DNA from: Methylobacter marinus A45
GTDB taxonomy: Bacteria > Pseudomonadota > Gammaproteobacteria > Methylococcales > Methylomonadaceae
Assembly: GCF_000383855.1 (NCBI RefSeq)
Contig: NZ_KB912877.1
Location: 248,001 to 312,000, forward strand
Direction of reading: 5' to 3'
DNA: 64,000 nucleotides
The position numbers were made by a program, and so were the translations under genes. Below the pieces are notes generated by a model that had not been told where the DNA came from, ran no database searches, and worked only from the letters and a program-made list of their open reading frames with translations. Below, one piece after another: positions 53,904-62,703 of this stretch. Positions within the stretch are counted from its first letter, which is position 1; each line of letters begins with the position of its first letter.

Positions 53904-54477
53904 TGCGCCCGGAAAACGTCCAGTCCTTGTCATAATCCTGATAGCGATACTGTTTGGACCGGCTGACAATGGATGGATGGCTGGTCACCACGCACAACGG
54001 CGGATTGTTGATCGTGGCCGGACCGCCGGATATGCCCGCAATACTTTCTATCTCGGCCTGGGCGATGCCGGGAATGGTCAACTGCCGGCTGATGCCCTGC
54101 CCCTGATAATCGATTTTAACCTTCTTGACGCCCAGCACCTCGCCGACAAAGCTCATCAGCACAGCCGGATGGCCGCCCTGCTGGCCGCTGAATATCTGCA
54201 CGATCGCATCGGACTGACTGTCGCTGGCGCGCTCATCGACATACAAAGCCGCCTGCCAGCCGCCGTCTATCATCAGCCCCGGCGCGTAGCAGGCCAGCGC
54301 GACATTCAGGCCGTCCAGCGATTGCCCGTCCAGCTGCCCCTGGTCGATATGCCAGGCCACCAGCAGCTTGCAATCGCCCTCGGTGGGCGGTTGCAGCCAG
54401 ACGCAGGGACAGGACGTTTCGCAGTTACAGGTTTCGAAATAATCGCCTTGCAAGGACCAGTTCTTTGTTTGCGGCAT
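53869..54477 (-). CDS. DUF1326 family protein
   Basis: A 202-residue soluble protein. The N-terminal DYFETCNCETSCPCVW motif with four cysteines is the DUF1326 signature and could bind metal or iron-sulfur. DYDKDWTFSGRNGYFS near the C-terminus is typical too. Its gene overlaps the DUF2182 gene, so they are translationally coupled. Function is unknown; the pair is common across proteobacteria. Confidence 0.88.
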   Translation of the reverse strand: MPQTKNWSLQGDYFETCNCETSCPCVWLQPPTEGDCKLLVAWHIDQGQLDGQSLDGLNVALACYAPGLMIDGGWQAALYVDERASDSQSDAIVQIFSGQQGGHPAVLMSFVGEVLGVKKVKIDYQGQGISRQLTIPGIAQAEIESIAGISGGPATINNPPLCVVTSHPSIVSRSKQYRYQDYDKDWTFSGRNGYFSAFTYTP

Positions 54478-54486
54478 AACACTCTC

Positions 54487-55218
54487 CTAAAACGGTTCTT
54501 TGAACGGGCGCAGATCCAGTTCATGCGTCCATGCGCTCGGATGCTGCTTATGGATAGCCCAGTAGGTCCGGGCTATCGCACTCAGTTTCAGCAGACCATC
54601 CCTGCCTTTGGCCTTGACGTAATCCGGAAATTGCTGCCGGGCGCGGTCACCGTCGATCACGCCGTCGATCACGGCATGCACGACATGGATGCCCTGTGGC
54701 GAGAATTCCCGTGCCATGCCCTGTGCCAAGGCTCTTAATCCGGCCTTGGCGCTGGCAAATGCCGTAAAAGGCGGTTTGGCCCGCAACGAGGCAGTCGCGC
54801 CGGTAAAAAACAGCGTGCCTTGATGCCGCTCCTTCATGGCATTCACGGCGGCTTTGCCGAACAGGAACGCCCCCAGGCAATTTTGCTCCCAGAGCACGGC
54901 GAAGGTCTTCTCCTCGGTTTCAAGCAACGGTGCAGGAATATTACTGTCGACGTTATAGGCGGCAATCTCGACCTGAAAACCGCCCAATTCCACCATCTTG
55001 AACAAATGCGCGACATCGCGCTCGACAGTGGCGTCGGCAATCACAGAGGTGACCGCGCCGCCTTTTTGCCGAATCACGTCAGCAACCCGCTGCAGTTTAT
55101 CTTCGCTGCGGCCGGCGATGAAGACGTGCAAACCTTTTAAAGCAAAATACTTGGCGAGCGTCGCGCCTAGTCCTTGCTCTGGACCAACACCAATAATAAC
55201 GGCTGAACATGGCTGCAC
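54487..55218 (-). CDS. Short-chain dehydrogenase/reductase
   Basis: A 243-residue SDR. The cofactor motif appears as GVGPEQGLGATLAKYFALKG, a variant of TG-x3-G-x-G, and the segment ending FFTGATASLRAKPPFTAF holds the region of the catalytic Ser; the usual YxxxK is replaced by FASAK, so the catalytic tyrosine is missing and activity is doubtful. The gene is third in the sigma-54 operon, 9 bases upstream of DUF1326 and 3 bases downstream of the carbonic anhydrase. Atypical SDRs of this type have unknown substrates. Confidence 0.82.
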   Translation of the reverse strand: MQPCSAVIIGVGPEQGLGATLAKYFALKGLHVFIAGRSEDKLQRVADVIRQKGGAVTSVIADATVERDVAHLFKMVELGGFQVEIAAYNVDSNIPAPLLETEEKTFAVLWEQNCLGAFLFGKAAVNAMKERHQGTLFFTGATASLRAKPPFTAFASAKAGLRALAQGMAREFSPQGIHVVHAVIDGVIDGDRARQQFPDYVKAKGRDGLLKLSAIARTYWAIHKQHPSAWTHELDLRPFKEPF

Positions 55219-55221
55219 TAT

Positions 55222-55794
55222 TTACTTTCCCGCTTCGGTTGCCTCAGGCACTTCGATTAATTTCCCTGATTTGACGTCATAAATATAACCGTAAACCGGA
55301 ATATCGGACGGCACCAGGGGATGCGACTTGATACGTATGACATCTTCGAGCACGCTTTGTGCCTGGTCCTTAATCGTCAGCCAGTCGATGTACTTGCCTT
55401 CCGCCGAGCCCGGCCCCTCGCAGCAATCGTGCCAGCCGCTTTCATCGACAGAAGCCGTCTTCAGGCTGCTGCTCAGCAGATCGCGCATGATTTCGTCGTT
55501 AAAGGTCTCCATGCCGCAGTCGGTATGATGAATAACAAACCATTCGCGCGTGCCCAGCAATTTATAGGAAATCACCAGCGAGCGGATGGCATCATCACTG
55601 GCCCTGCCGCCGGCATTGCGGATCACATGCGCGTCACCTTCGGACAGACCGGCATATTTGGCCGGGTCCAGGCGCGCATCCATGCAGGTCAGAATCGCGA
55701 AATGCCGGCCGGGCGGCATCGGCAAATCGCCTTTATCGAATCCTGCCGCATAATCGTGATTCGCGGCAAGCACTTCATTCAATATTTTGCTCAT
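55222..55794 (-). CDS. Beta-class carbonic anhydrase
   Basis: A 190-residue protein. Zinc ligands are seen as CMDAR (Cys-x-Asp-x-Arg) and HHTDCG (His-x2-Cys); the strand [11 protein letters not shown] and the motif [15 protein letters not shown] are family signatures. It interconverts CO2 and bicarbonate. It is the second gene in the sigma-54 operon and overlaps none. The N-terminus has no export signal, so the enzyme is cytoplasmic. Confidence 0.92.
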   Translation of the reverse strand: MSKILNEVLAANHDYAAGFDKGDLPMPPGRHFAILTCMDARLDPAKYAGLSEGDAHVIRNAGGRASDDAIRSLVISYKLLGTREWFVIHHTDCGMETFNDEIMRDLLSSSLKTASVDESGWHDCCEGPGSAEGKYIDWLTIKDQAQSVLEDVIRIKSHPLVPSDIPVYGYIYDVKSGKLIEVPEATEAGK

Positions 55795-55812
55795 GGAAAC
55801 TCCTCCCTTTGG

Positions 55813-56466
55813 TTATTTTCTGCCGAATATCAACGAGAAATTATTGGCCGGCATGTCGATCTGTTCTTTTAATTCCAGGCCATGCTTTTCGGCCGCTTTT
55901 TTCAGATCGGCCACATCCTTAAGACCCCATTCCGAGACGCCGGCGGAACTTAAAGTGTCGTGGAACTCCCTGTTGGAATCGGTCGTGAACTTTCCTTCCA
56001 TCTGGAAAGGTCCGTAGATCAGCAGAATACCGGTATCATCGAGCAGATAAGAGGCGCATTCCATCATGCCGTCGGCTATTGAAATCGGCGCGACCTGAAA
56101 AATATTGATGCAGAAAATGGCCGAGAACGATCCCGGACTGCCAGGATTAAACCAGGTCTGCGGATCGGTTAAGTCCAGATGCACCGGATCGGCAATATTG
56201 TCGTTGCTGTGATCGACCGACAACTGTTTGATGTTGTCGAAAACGCTTTGATCCTTATCGGACGGATGAAAATGCAAATGCTCGAAATGCGGCGCAAAAT
56301 AATTGATATGCATACCGCTGCCGCTGGCCATCTCCAGTACGCGGCCAGGGCCTTTAGGGAGTTTTTCTTTCAATACGCCCAAAAGCGGTTCGCGGTTACG
56401 GCTGCCGGCCCAGGCAACATATTCACTTAAAGGATGCGGATCCAAGGGGGGTCTTTGTTGATTCAT
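55813..56466 (-). CDS. DUF938 family SAM-dependent methyltransferase
   Basis: A 217-residue protein of the DUF938 family, a class I methyltransferase fold. The SAM-binding motif is RVLEMASGSGMHINYFAPHF and the later landmark is GSFSAIFCINIFQVAPISI. It begins 46 bases after the sigma-54 promoter and leads a five-gene run (DUF938, carbonic anhydrase, SDR, DUF1326, DUF2182). The methyl acceptor is unknown. The start at 56466 is close to the promoter and no better ATG is seen. Confidence 0.85.
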   Translation of the reverse strand: MNQQRPPLDPHPLSEYVAWAGSRNREPLLGVLKEKLPKGPGRVLEMASGSGMHINYFAPHFEHLHFHPSDKDQSVFDNIKQLSVDHSNDNIADPVHLDLTDPQTWFNPGSPGSFSAIFCINIFQVAPISIADGMMECASYLLDDTGILLIYGPFQMEGKFTTDSNREFHDTLSSAGVSEWGLKDVADLKKAAEKHGLELKEQIDMPANNFSLIFGRK

Positions 56467-56511
56467 CGTTAAACTCTCAATTGGTTATTGTTAAGGTGCG
56501 ATTCAATAATC

Positions 56512-56527
56512 AGCAAACTACATGCCA
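56512..56527 (-). promoter_or_regulatory. Sigma-54 (-24/-12) promoter of the DUF938 operon
   Basis: On the minus strand TGGCATG-N4-TTGCT matches the sigma-54 consensus TGGCAYR-N4-TTGCW at every defined position. It lies 46 bases upstream of the DUF938 start, and the divergent gene encodes a sigma-54 activator, so direct activation is very likely. Confidence 0.85.
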
Positions 56528-56604
56528 GCAAATTTAAATAATATTTTACTTAAAAAACAAAGACTTGATTTTTTACTTTACATCAATTGAGAAGCCATGC
56601 TTCA

Positions 56605-58200
56605 ATGAGTGAAAATCAATTTCACAAAGCAGTCATGAGCAATAACTCTCTTTCCGATTTAACGCCCGTTTTCTTCCTCCAGACTTTTATTCTTGAATTG
56701 ATGCATGCCAGCGAGCAACAGGGGCAAAAGCACTGCGAGCAATTAATCGAACACATCGCCAAAACGGCCGGTTGTTTTTTTGAAGAAACCTATCGTAGCG
56801 ACACCAACAAAAGCGGCATGCTCGATAGAGAAAGCTATACCGAACTCATTCTGGGGCTTAAAAACAATATCGGCGGTAAATTTTCGCTGGCTTCGAGTAA
56901 TCAGTCGTGTATTACGGTGACCAACTCCAGCTGCCCCTTCGGCGACCGCGTGACCAATTTCCCGGAATTATGCGGCATGACCTCAAGCGTATTCGGCGGT
57001 ATCGCGGCCAGAAACTTCGGTTACGCCAAGGTCGAGATCAAAAAGAGCATCGCCCGCAACCATGGCTGTTGCGAAGTTTGCGTTTACACCAACCGCGAAG
57101 CCGGCAAGGACCGCCCCGGCATCGAATACACCGACACGACGCCGGTCAAGGAAAAGCAGGATATCGATAACCTGCAGGAACGCATCGAGGAAAGCATGCA
57201 GCAGATCTGGCGCAAGCAAGCCAAGCCGCCCGCCAAAAAGCACCAGCCGCCGGCCATTGTCGCCAAGTCGCCCACCATGCAGAAAGTTCTGCAATCCATA
57301 GAAGTGGTTGCGCCCACATTGGCGACGGTACTGATCCAGGGCCAAACCGGCGTCGGCAAGGAATTGATCGCGCGCGCCATCCACGCGATGAGCGAGCGCT
57401 GCCGGAAACCGTTTATTCCGATCAACTGCGGCGCCATCCCGGAAAGCCTGCTTGAAAGCGCGCTGTTCGGGCATGAAAAAGGCGCGTTTACCGGCGCCAT
57501 CGAAGTGCATCAAGGGTATTTCGAGCGCGCCGAAGGCGGCACGCTATTTCTCGATGAAGTCGATTCCCTGTCGCCGGCCGCGCAAACCCGCCTGCTGCGC
57601 GTGATTCAGGAGGGCGAACTGGAACGGGTCGGCGGCAAGCAGACCCTGCCGGTCGATCTGCGCATCATCTCGGCGACCAACCAGGATCTGGAAGAGCAGG
57701 TCAAGCAGGGGCTGTTCCGTCATGACCTGTACTACCGTATTAATGTAGTCCGACTCAGCATTCCGCCCCTGGCCGAACGCCCCGAAGATCTGCCTTACCT
57801 GGTTCACCTGATCATCCAGCGCCTGAACAAGAAATACAACAAACAAGTCCAATCGGTCAGCCGCGAAGTCATGCAGAAAATACGCACCTACCCCTGGCCG
57901 GGCAATGTCCGCGAACTGGAAAACATCCTCGAACGCAGCCTATTGTTTACCCAGAGCGAAGAAATTACCGACCTGGATTTGGAACTCCCGACCACGGTAA
58001 ACGTCGCCGACGAATGGAAGGACATCAAGGAAAGCGCCCTGGTCCGAGTCGAGCAGGCCTATCTGAAAACGGCACTAAAAGCCCACCGGGGCGATGTCAA
58101 TAAAATTGCCGAGAGCATGGGCGTCACGCCGCGCGCCGTCTACGGCAAGCTGAAAAAATACGCTTTCAACCCGGCCGAATACCGAAGCCCGTCACCGTAA
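56605..58200 (+). CDS. Sigma-54-dependent transcriptional activator with cysteine-bearing sensor domain
   Basis: A 531-residue activator. The N-terminal domain (about 1-170) has the pattern VTNSSCPFGDRVTNFPELCG, MTSSVFGGIAARNFGYAKVE and NHGCCEVCVY, resembling the MetOD1-like sensor domain found with other regulators; its cysteines suggest redox or metal sensing. The AAA domain follows (Walker A GQTGVGKE, GAFTGA loop for sigma-54 contact, LFLDEVDSL Walker B, arginine finger region) and a Fis-type helix-turn-helix at the end (KIAESMGVTPRAVYGKLKKY). A TTG start at 56587 is in frame; the ATG at 56605 is preferred. It is divergent from the DUF938 operon and next to its sigma-54 promoter. Confidence 0.88.
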   Translation: MSENQFHKAVMSNNSLSDLTPVFFLQTFILELMHASEQQGQKHCEQLIEHIAKTAGCFFEETYRSDTNKSGMLDRESYTELILGLKNNIGGKFSLASSNQSCITVTNSSCPFGDRVTNFPELCGMTSSVFGGIAARNFGYAKVEIKKSIARNHGCCEVCVYTNREAGKDRPGIEYTDTTPVKEKQDIDNLQERIEESMQQIWRKQAKPPAKKHQPPAIVAKSPTMQKVLQSIEVVAPTLATVLIQGQTGVGKELIARAIHAMSERCRKPFIPINCGAIPESLLESALFGHEKGAFTGAIEVHQGYFERAEGGTLFLDEVDSLSPAAQTRLLRVIQEGELERVGGKQTLPVDLRIISATNQDLEEQVKQGLFRHDLYYRINVVRLSIPPLAERPEDLPYLVHLIIQRLNKKYNKQVQSVSREVMQKIRTYPWPGNVRELENILERSLLFTQSEEITDLDLELPTTVNVADEWKDIKESALVRVEQAYLKTALKAHRGDVNKIAESMGVTPRAVYGKLKKYAFNPAEYRSPSP

Positions 58201-58208
58201 CCCGATCA

Positions 58209-61200
58209 TTACCTGCGCCTTTCCTGAACCTGCAGCACCAGACTGTAAATCACCGGAAACACCAAAAGACTCAGCATCAGCACGGTCACCATGCCGCCCA
58301 GTACCGGCGCGGCGATGCGCTGGGTCACATCGGCCCCGGTGCCGGTGGCCCACATGATCGGCACCAGTCCCAGCATGGTCGTGAAGGCGGTAATGGCCAC
58401 CGGGCGCACGCGCAGGGAGGTGGCCGCTTCGACGGCTTCCCTGATTTCCGGCGCTGTTAACGCGGCCTGCTTTTGCTCGCGCAGCCTGGCGATTTCGATG
58501 TCGATAAAATTCAGGACCATGACCCCGGTTTCGGCGGCCGTGCCGGCCAGCGCGATAAAGCCGACATAGACCGCGACCGACAGGTTGAAGCCGTACCCGT
58601 AAATCACCCAGATGCCGCCGATCAAACCAAAAGGAATCGTCAACATGACGATGACCGGCTCGACGAAATTCCGGAACGTGAAATACAGCAGCAAAAAAAT
58701 CAGCAGCAGCGTCAGCGGCACCACGATCCGCAACCGCTGTGCCGCCCGCTCCATGTATTCAAACTGCCCCGACCAGCTGACCGTGTAGCCGGCAGGAATC
58801 TCGACCTGCTGCGCCAGCGTCTTCTGCGCCTTGGCGACGAAGCCGCCGATGTCGGCCGTGTTGATGTCGACATAAATCCAGGCGTTGGGCCGGGCGTTTT
58901 CGCTCTTGATGACGGGCGGCCCGCGCCGCAAATTAAGGTCGGCCACCAGGGCCAGCGGTATCTGCGCGCCGGTCGGGGCTGGGATCAGGACCCGCCTCAG
59001 GCTTTCGAGGTTGTCCCGCAGCTCGCGCGGATAGCGCAGGTTGACCGGATAGCGCTCCAGGCCTTCCACGGTTTCGGTCACGTTCATGCCGCCGATGGCG
59101 GTCTGGATGACGTCCTGCACGTCGCCGACCGTGAGCCCGTAGCGGGCGGCGGCATCCCGGTTGATGTCGAAATCGAGATAATAGCCGCCGACGGCGCGAT
59201 CGCCGAAGGCCGACAGGGTCTCCGGCAGCGTTTTCATCGCCTGCTCGATGGCCCTGGCCAACCTTTGCAGTTCATTCAGATCCGGTCCGGACACCTTGAT
59301 GCCGACCGGCGTTTTAATGCCGGTCGACAGCATGTCGATGCGGGTCTTGATCGGCATGGTCCAGGCATTGGCGATGCCCGGGAAGCGGATCGCCTCGTCC
59401 ATTTCGGCCATCAATTGCCGGGTGGTCTTGCCGGGATCGGGCCACTGCGCTCTCGGCTTGAGGCGGACGATGGTTTCCAGCATCGACAACGGCGCCGGAT
59501 CGGTCGCCGTATCGGCCCGGCCGACCTTGCCGAAGACATGCTGAACCTCGGGAAAGGTTTTCAGAATCTTGTCGGTCTGCTGCAGCAGTTCCCTGGCCTT
59601 GGTGATGGAGATGCCGGGGAATGCGCTCGGCATGTACAGGATGTCGCCTTCATCGAGCGGCGGCATGAACTCGCTGCCGGTTTTCGCCAGTGGATAGGCT
59701 GTCGATGCCAGCAAGATGACGGCGATCAGCAAGGTCACAAAGCGCCAGCGCATGGCCATTCTTAAGACCGGCGCATGAATAAAGTGCAGAAAGCGGCTGG
59801 CCGGATTCTTGTGCTCGGGAATGATTCTGCCACGGATGAAATAGCCCATCAGAACCGGCACGACCGTGATCGTGAGCAGCGCCGCCGCGGCCATCGCATA
59901 GGACTTGGTATAAGCGAGGGGGCTGAACAGGCGGCCTTCCTGTGCCTGCATCGCAAAAATAGGAATGAACGAAACGGTGATGACCAGCAGCGAAAAAAAC
60001 AGCGCCGGCCCCACTTCTTTCGAGGCGTTGGCGATGGCCTGCCAGCGCTCCTGCCGGGTCAGTTCGGCCTGTTTCTTTTCCGCGGCCTCGGCCAGATGCT
60101 TGTGGGCGTTCTCGACCATGACGATAGCGCCGTCGACCATGTCGCCGATGGCGATGGCAATGCCGCCCAGCGACATGATGTTGGCGTTAAGCCCCTGCAG
60201 CCGCATGACGATAAAGGCGATCAGGATCCCTAACGGCAACGTGATGACGATAACCAGCGACGAGCGCAGATGCAGCAGGAACAGGGCCACCATGACGCAG
60301 ACGATGACCAGTTCCTGGGTCAGCGCCGTGTACAGCGTATCGACGGCGCGCTCGATCAGATCGCCGCGGTCATAGACCGGCACGATTTCGACGCCTTCCG
60401 GCAACCCCTTGGCCAGTTCCGCCAGTTTAGCCCTGACCCCTTCGATGGTCGCCCTGGCGTTCTCGCCGAAACGCATGATCACGACGCCGCCGGCGGTCTC
60501 GCCTTCGCCGTCCAGTTCCACCAGGCCCCGGCGCAGTTCGGGACCGATATGGACATGGGCCACGTCTTCCAGACGAACCGGCGTACCGTTGGCATCGACG
60601 CCCAGCGGTATGCCGTTGATGTCGTCGATGTCACGGATGTAGCCCAGCCCCCTCACCATATACTCGGTTTCGGCCATTTCGATCAGGCGGCCGCCGACAT
60701 CGTTGTTGGAGCGCTGAATGGCCTGCCTGACCTTGGCCAGCGGGATGCCGTAGGCGAGCAGAGCATTCGGATCGACTTCGATCTGGTACTGCTTGACGTA
60801 ACCGCCGACGGAAGCGACTTCGGCCACGCCGGGCACGGTTTGCAGCGGGTAACGCAGATACCAGTCCTGGATCGAGCGCAACTGGGCCAGATCGCGCTCG
60901 CCGGTTGTATCGACCAGCGCGTACTCGAATACCCAGCCGACGCCCGTGGCATCGGGCCCCAATGCCGGACTGACGCCCTGGGGCAGACGGTCGCTGGCGT
61001 AATTGAGATATTCCAGCACGCGCGAGCGAGCCCAATAGATGTCGGTGCCGTCCTCGAAAATGATATAAACGAAAGACAGGCCGAAAAAGGAATAGCCGCG
61101 GACGACGCTGGCCTTCGGAACCGCCAGCATGGCCGTCGTCAGCGGATAGGTCACCTGATCCTCGACCACTTGCGGCGCCTGCCCCGGATATTTGGTAAAG

Positions 61201-61346
61201 ACGATGACCTGTACATCGGACAGGTCCGGTATCGCATCCAGCGGCATGGTTTTAAAAGACCACAAGCCCGCCGCGCCCAGAATAACGGCGCCCAGGAGCA
61301 CGATAAAACGGTCTTTCAGCGACAGGTCGATCAAGGCCTTAATCAT
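58209..61346 (-). CDS. cusA: CusA-type heavy-metal RND efflux pump
   Basis: A 1045-residue inner-membrane pump of the HME-RND family with twelve membrane helices. The helix 4 motif DMVDGAIVMVENAHKHL is of the Cus (Cu+/Ag+) type, not the CzcA (Zn/Co/Cd) type. Periplasmic Met pairs and the FMPPLDEGDILYMPSAFPG segment fit that family. I chose the ATG at 61346 (MIKALIDLSLKDRF), which overlaps the cusB stop by 8 bases; a longer frame exists to 61385. It exports monovalent copper or silver from the periplasm or cytoplasm through the CusBC complex. Confidence 0.92.
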   Translation of the reverse strand: MIKALIDLSLKDRFIVLLGAVILGAAGLWSFKTMPLDAIPDLSDVQVIVFTKYPGQAPQVVEDQVTYPLTTAMLAVPKASVVRGYSFFGLSFVYIIFEDGTDIYWARSRVLEYLNYASDRLPQGVSPALGPDATGVGWVFEYALVDTTGERDLAQLRSIQDWYLRYPLQTVPGVAEVASVGGYVKQYQIEVDPNALLAYGIPLAKVRQAIQRSNNDVGGRLIEMAETEYMVRGLGYIRDIDDINGIPLGVDANGTPVRLEDVAHVHIGPELRRGLVELDGEGETAGGVVIMRFGENARATIEGVRAKLAELAKGLPEGVEIVPVYDRGDLIERAVDTLYTALTQELVIVCVMVALFLLHLRSSLVIVITLPLGILIAFIVMRLQGLNANIMSLGGIAIAIGDMVDGAIVMVENAHKHLAEAAEKKQAELTRQERWQAIANASKEVGPALFFSLLVITVSFIPIFAMQAQEGRLFSPLAYTKSYAMAAAALLTITVVPVLMGYFIRGRIIPEHKNPASRFLHFIHAPVLRMAMRWRFVTLLIAVILLASTAYPLAKTGSEFMPPLDEGDILYMPSAFPGISITKARELLQQTDKILKTFPEVQHVFGKVGRADTATDPAPLSMLETIVRLKPRAQWPDPGKTTRQLMAEMDEAIRFPGIANAWTMPIKTRIDMLSTGIKTPVGIKVSGPDLNELQRLARAIEQAMKTLPETLSAFGDRAVGGYYLDFDINRDAAARYGLTVGDVQDVIQTAIGGMNVTETVEGLERYPVNLRYPRELRDNLESLRRVLIPAPTGAQIPLALVADLNLRRGPPVIKSENARPNAWIYVDINTADIGGFVAKAQKTLAQQVEIPAGYTVSWSGQFEYMERAAQRLRIVVPLTLLLIFLLLYFTFRNFVEPVIVMLTIPFGLIGGIWVIYGYGFNLSVAVYVGFIALAGTAAETGVMVLNFIDIEIARLREQKQAALTAPEIREAVEAATSLRVRPVAITAFTTMLGLVPIMWATGTGADVTQRIAAPVLGGMVTVLMLSLLVFPVIYSLVLQVQERRR

Positions 61347-62703
61347 GCCGGTGCCCCTCATGCCGATTAGGTTCCGCCTCTCCATCCGTATTGCCCGAGT
61401 TTTGCGGGGTCGGTAAAGGCAAAGGCTTACTGCTCAAATCGGCGGGCTCGTCAGGCTCTCTCATCTTGGTGGTGACTTCGCGCAGCTTGGATTCCGAATC
61501 GAGCAGAAATTGCGCGGAAGTGACGACCTTTTCGCCCGCTTCCAGACCTTCCAGCACCGCCACCTTGCCGTTGGATGCGAGCCCCAGCGTTACCGTGCGC
61601 GGCTCGAACTTGCCGGGGGCTCGCACGACAAAGACCTGATTGCGGGCGCCCGAGCGGATCACGGCCTGGGCGGGAATCGTGACCGCGTCTACTTTTCTGC
61701 CGGCAAAAATCGTCACTTCGGCGAACATGTCCGGCTTCAGCAGCAACTCCGGGTTATCGAACGTGAGCCGCACTTTGATGGTCCGCGTTTTGGGCTCCGC
61801 ATAAGGGTAGATATAGGCCAGATGCCCCTCGAAGACGCGGCCGGGAATGCCGGCCAGGCGCATTTCGACCCGGTCGCCGACCTGGACCCAGGGCAGTTCG
61901 TATTCATAGATATCGGCATAGACCCAGACGGTGGACAGATTAGCGATCATGTAGAGTTCGGTGGCCGGCGTCACATACTGGCCCTCGCGGACGCCGATAT
62001 TCATGACGATGCCGGCCGCCGGCGTATGAATATGCAGCGTTTTTTTGATTTCATGCGTGCGGGTCAGATCACGCAGCTGATGCGCGGGGACATCCAGCAG
62101 TTTCAGGCGCTCGCGCGAACTCTTGACCAATTCCTCGGCGCCGCGCCGGATATCTTCAATCGGGCTTTTCTCCAAGGCCTTGAGATTGTTCAGGGCCAGA
62201 ATATACTCCTGCTGGCTGGCCACCAGCTGCGGTGAATAAATGCTCAGCAGATCCTCATTCTTTTTGACCCATTCGCCGGTTTTATCGATCCGCAATGTCT
62301 CGATCCAGCCTTCCGTTTTCGGATGCAGGCGCACCAGGCGCTCCTCGTCGTACGCCACCCGACCGACGGCGCGCACGACGTGCGAGAGCGTTTCCTTACC
62401 GGCAACGGCCGTGCGCACGCCGATATTCTGTTCGGTCACCGGATCGATTCTGACGGTACCCGGAGCGGTTTCGGCGGCCTGCTCTTGGTCGGCATAGACG
62501 GGTACATAGTCCATGCCCATCGAATCTTTCCTGGGGACCGGGGATGTAACCGCAGGGTCCATCGGGCTTCGGTAATACAACGGTTTTCTGGGGACCGGCG
62601 TTGTCTCGACCTTTGGCTGAAACTTTTCGGCGGCAAACCAGTAACCGATACCCAAACCCAGCAAGAGTGCCAGAAAAACCGCGATGATGAGCCGCTTATT
62701 CAT
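61339..62703 (-). CDS. cusB: CusB-type membrane fusion protein
   Basis: A 454-residue periplasmic adaptor. Order: signal-anchor (residues 4-24), a heavy-metal-binding segment YYRSPMDPAVTSP and KDSMGMDYVPVY (about 40-75), barrel-sandwich and beta-barrel domains with long alpha hairpin, and a His-rich C-terminus (HEGHRHD). I chose the ATG at 62703, which has GGAGG upstream and overlaps cusC by 8 bases; a longer frame starts at 62721. It links CusA to the outer-membrane CusC and helps load metal. Confidence 0.9.
   Translation of the reverse strand: MNKRLIIAVFLALLLGLGIGYWFAAEKFQPKVETTPVPRKPLYYRSPMDPAVTSPVPRKDSMGMDYVPVYADQEQAAETAPGTVRIDPVTEQNIGVRTAVAGKETLSHVVRAVGRVAYDEERLVRLHPKTEGWIETLRIDKTGEWVKKNEDLLSIYSPQLVASQQEYILALNNLKALEKSPIEDIRRGAEELVKSSRERLKLLDVPAHQLRDLTRTHEIKKTLHIHTPAAGIVMNIGVREGQYVTPATELYMIANLSTVWVYADIYEYELPWVQVGDRVEMRLAGIPGRVFEGHLAYIYPYAEPKTRTIKVRLTFDNPELLLKPDMFAEVTIFAGRKVDAVTIPAQAVIRSGARNQVFVVRAPGKFEPRTVTLGLASNGKVAVLEGLEAGEKVVTSAQFLLDSESKLREVTTKMREPDEPADLSSKPLPLPTPQNSGNTDGEAEPNRHEGHRHD

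Noticed and set aside
58473-61370. Long plus-strand frames opposite cusA
   Set aside because: Antisense shadows, Gln/His/Arg-rich as expected for them; CusA is certain.
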